Below, in pieces: positions 63,385 to 64,000 of a stretch of 64,000 bases of DNA. Origin of the DNA: Limonium bicolor (Eukaryota; Streptophyta; Magnoliopsida; Caryophyllales; Plumbaginaceae); assembly GCA_023374045.1 (NCBI GenBank), contig CM041776.1:351787636-351851635 (forward strand). The letters run 5' to 3'. The notes beneath the pieces are model-generated. The model saw only the letters and a list, made by a program, of their open reading frames with translations, was not told the origin of the DNA and ran no database searches. The translations under genes and the position numbers were made by a program. Positions within the stretch are counted from its first letter, which is position 1. The number at the start of each line of letters is the position of its first letter.

Positions 63385-64000
63385 TGCAGACTGTTATATA
63401 TTGTGAGTGGTATAAGTGGTGTAATTAAAATTAAAAAAAGAAATTAAAACCCAAAATAATAAACGTCGGGCTGCAAACAAATCCCGGTCGCAGTAGTATA
63501 GTGAAAATGTAAGCGACCGGATATCGAACCACGGGACTAATGGTACATATTATAGTACCTAAGCGTGTACAGGAGGGGGGATTATTGACTTGTTTTAAAT
63601 AAAAGGAAGGATAAAATAAACTAAATTAACAGATAAACTAAACGGGACTTGGTTCAGCACTAATATTATTGCTCTTTCAGCTAGTTCCCTACTGGTTTAA
63701 TTATAATTGTCTGGCAAAATTCCTTTAATCTCTTAAGGATAAGTCATAGCTCTAAGAAATCGTTTTACCAGAAATGCTCGGTCTAATCAAGGTTCGAGCA
63801 CTCTTATGTAAACGGACATTAAATTCGCGGACAATATAATTGCATCTGAAATACTAACTCATTAAATCATAATAGAGTTTCTCCAAATTTACGGCTTAAT
63901 CAACCTATCTATTTATCACCTGGTCTGATCAAAATAGACTTAGCAAGCAATTTAATAAACTCATGACATTTATTAAAAAGGCGAGAGATGAGTTTTAAGC
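63385..64000 (-). mobile_element. 5' LTR of the Athila/Tat-like element, cut by the window end
   Basis: It matches 57497-58119 with scattered substitutions and indels. The expected remainder of about 1 kb, including a TATA box and palindrome array, lies outside the window. Confidence 0.9.

Larger units (their letters stand above)
57497..64000 (-). mobile_element. Non-autonomous Athila/Tat-like LTR element with one ORF, runs past the window end
   Basis: Two copies of one LTR start TGCAGACTGTTATAT at 57497 and 63385. The second is cut by the window end. A primer binding site beside the right copy and a polypurine tract beside the left copy place the element on the minus strand. The interior (59154-63384, 4.2 kb) has no gag, RT or integrase. 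It has one ORF (61819-60596) of a transposon-associated family. PBS and PPT types point to the Athila/Tat clade. It inserted in a Tekay-type interior; the candidate TSD at 57492-57496 is CCGGT and cannot be confirmed here. Confidence 0.88.

Overview
The window is repeat-rich nuclear DNA of a flowering plant, most likely a eudicot. The base composition is AT-rich. Plant Ty1-copia, Ty3-gypsy (Tekay, Tat and Athila-like) and CACTA elements are packed inside one another. I see no cellular protein gene, rRNA, tRNA or organelle sequence. Every coding region I can support belongs to a transposable element, and nearly all are broken.

Layout: 1-6170 is the right part of a Tekay-type LTR on the + strand, split by a small CACTA element (293-2053, perfect TIRs, TSD CCA). 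6.6-9.25 kb is the 5' half of a copia element on the - strand. 9511-34218 is a complete Tekay-type element on the - strand (two LTRs of about 4.15 kb, TSD CCATC) whose own interior appears non-coding. It is split by a complete Tat-lineage element (17987-29265, TSD CTTGC) that carries gag-pol on the - strand and a spliced antisense ORF on the + strand. 34.3-40.7 kb is a decayed copia element on the + strand, broken by a solo LTR (36944-38889, TSD TTATG). 40.7-47.57 kb is a decayed CACTA element with remnants of a tnp2-type and a Transposase_24-type gene. 47.7-49.5 kb holds a copia LTR scrap, an internal copia scrap and the start of another copia element. 49538-56928 holds two Tekay-type LTRs back to back, then a stub of Tekay interior. 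From 57497 to beyond the window end lies a non-autonomous Athila/Tat-like element with one captured-type ORF.

The order of events can be read from the nesting. The Tat element is younger than the Tekay element, which is younger than the DNA it entered. The solo LTR is younger than the copia element it splits. Flanking reading frames or sequences rejoin across the insertions.

The signal I find most worth following is an array of GC-rich hairpins, 4 or 5 units at a 68-74 bp period, in the middle of Tekay-type LTRs. It occurs in four distinct LTR types in this window. Stem sequence differs between LTR types but is matched within each array. Other leads are a perfect 9-bp hairpin that covers the primer binding site of the Tekay element, two candidate introns in the Tat gag-pol, a 44-bp tandem array between its convergent genes, GC palindromes shared by the LTR and leader of the Athila-like element, and an ORF interrupted only by two TAG codons that fit CAG to TAG decay. 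All boundaries and families were assigned by eye; no alignment or database search was run.
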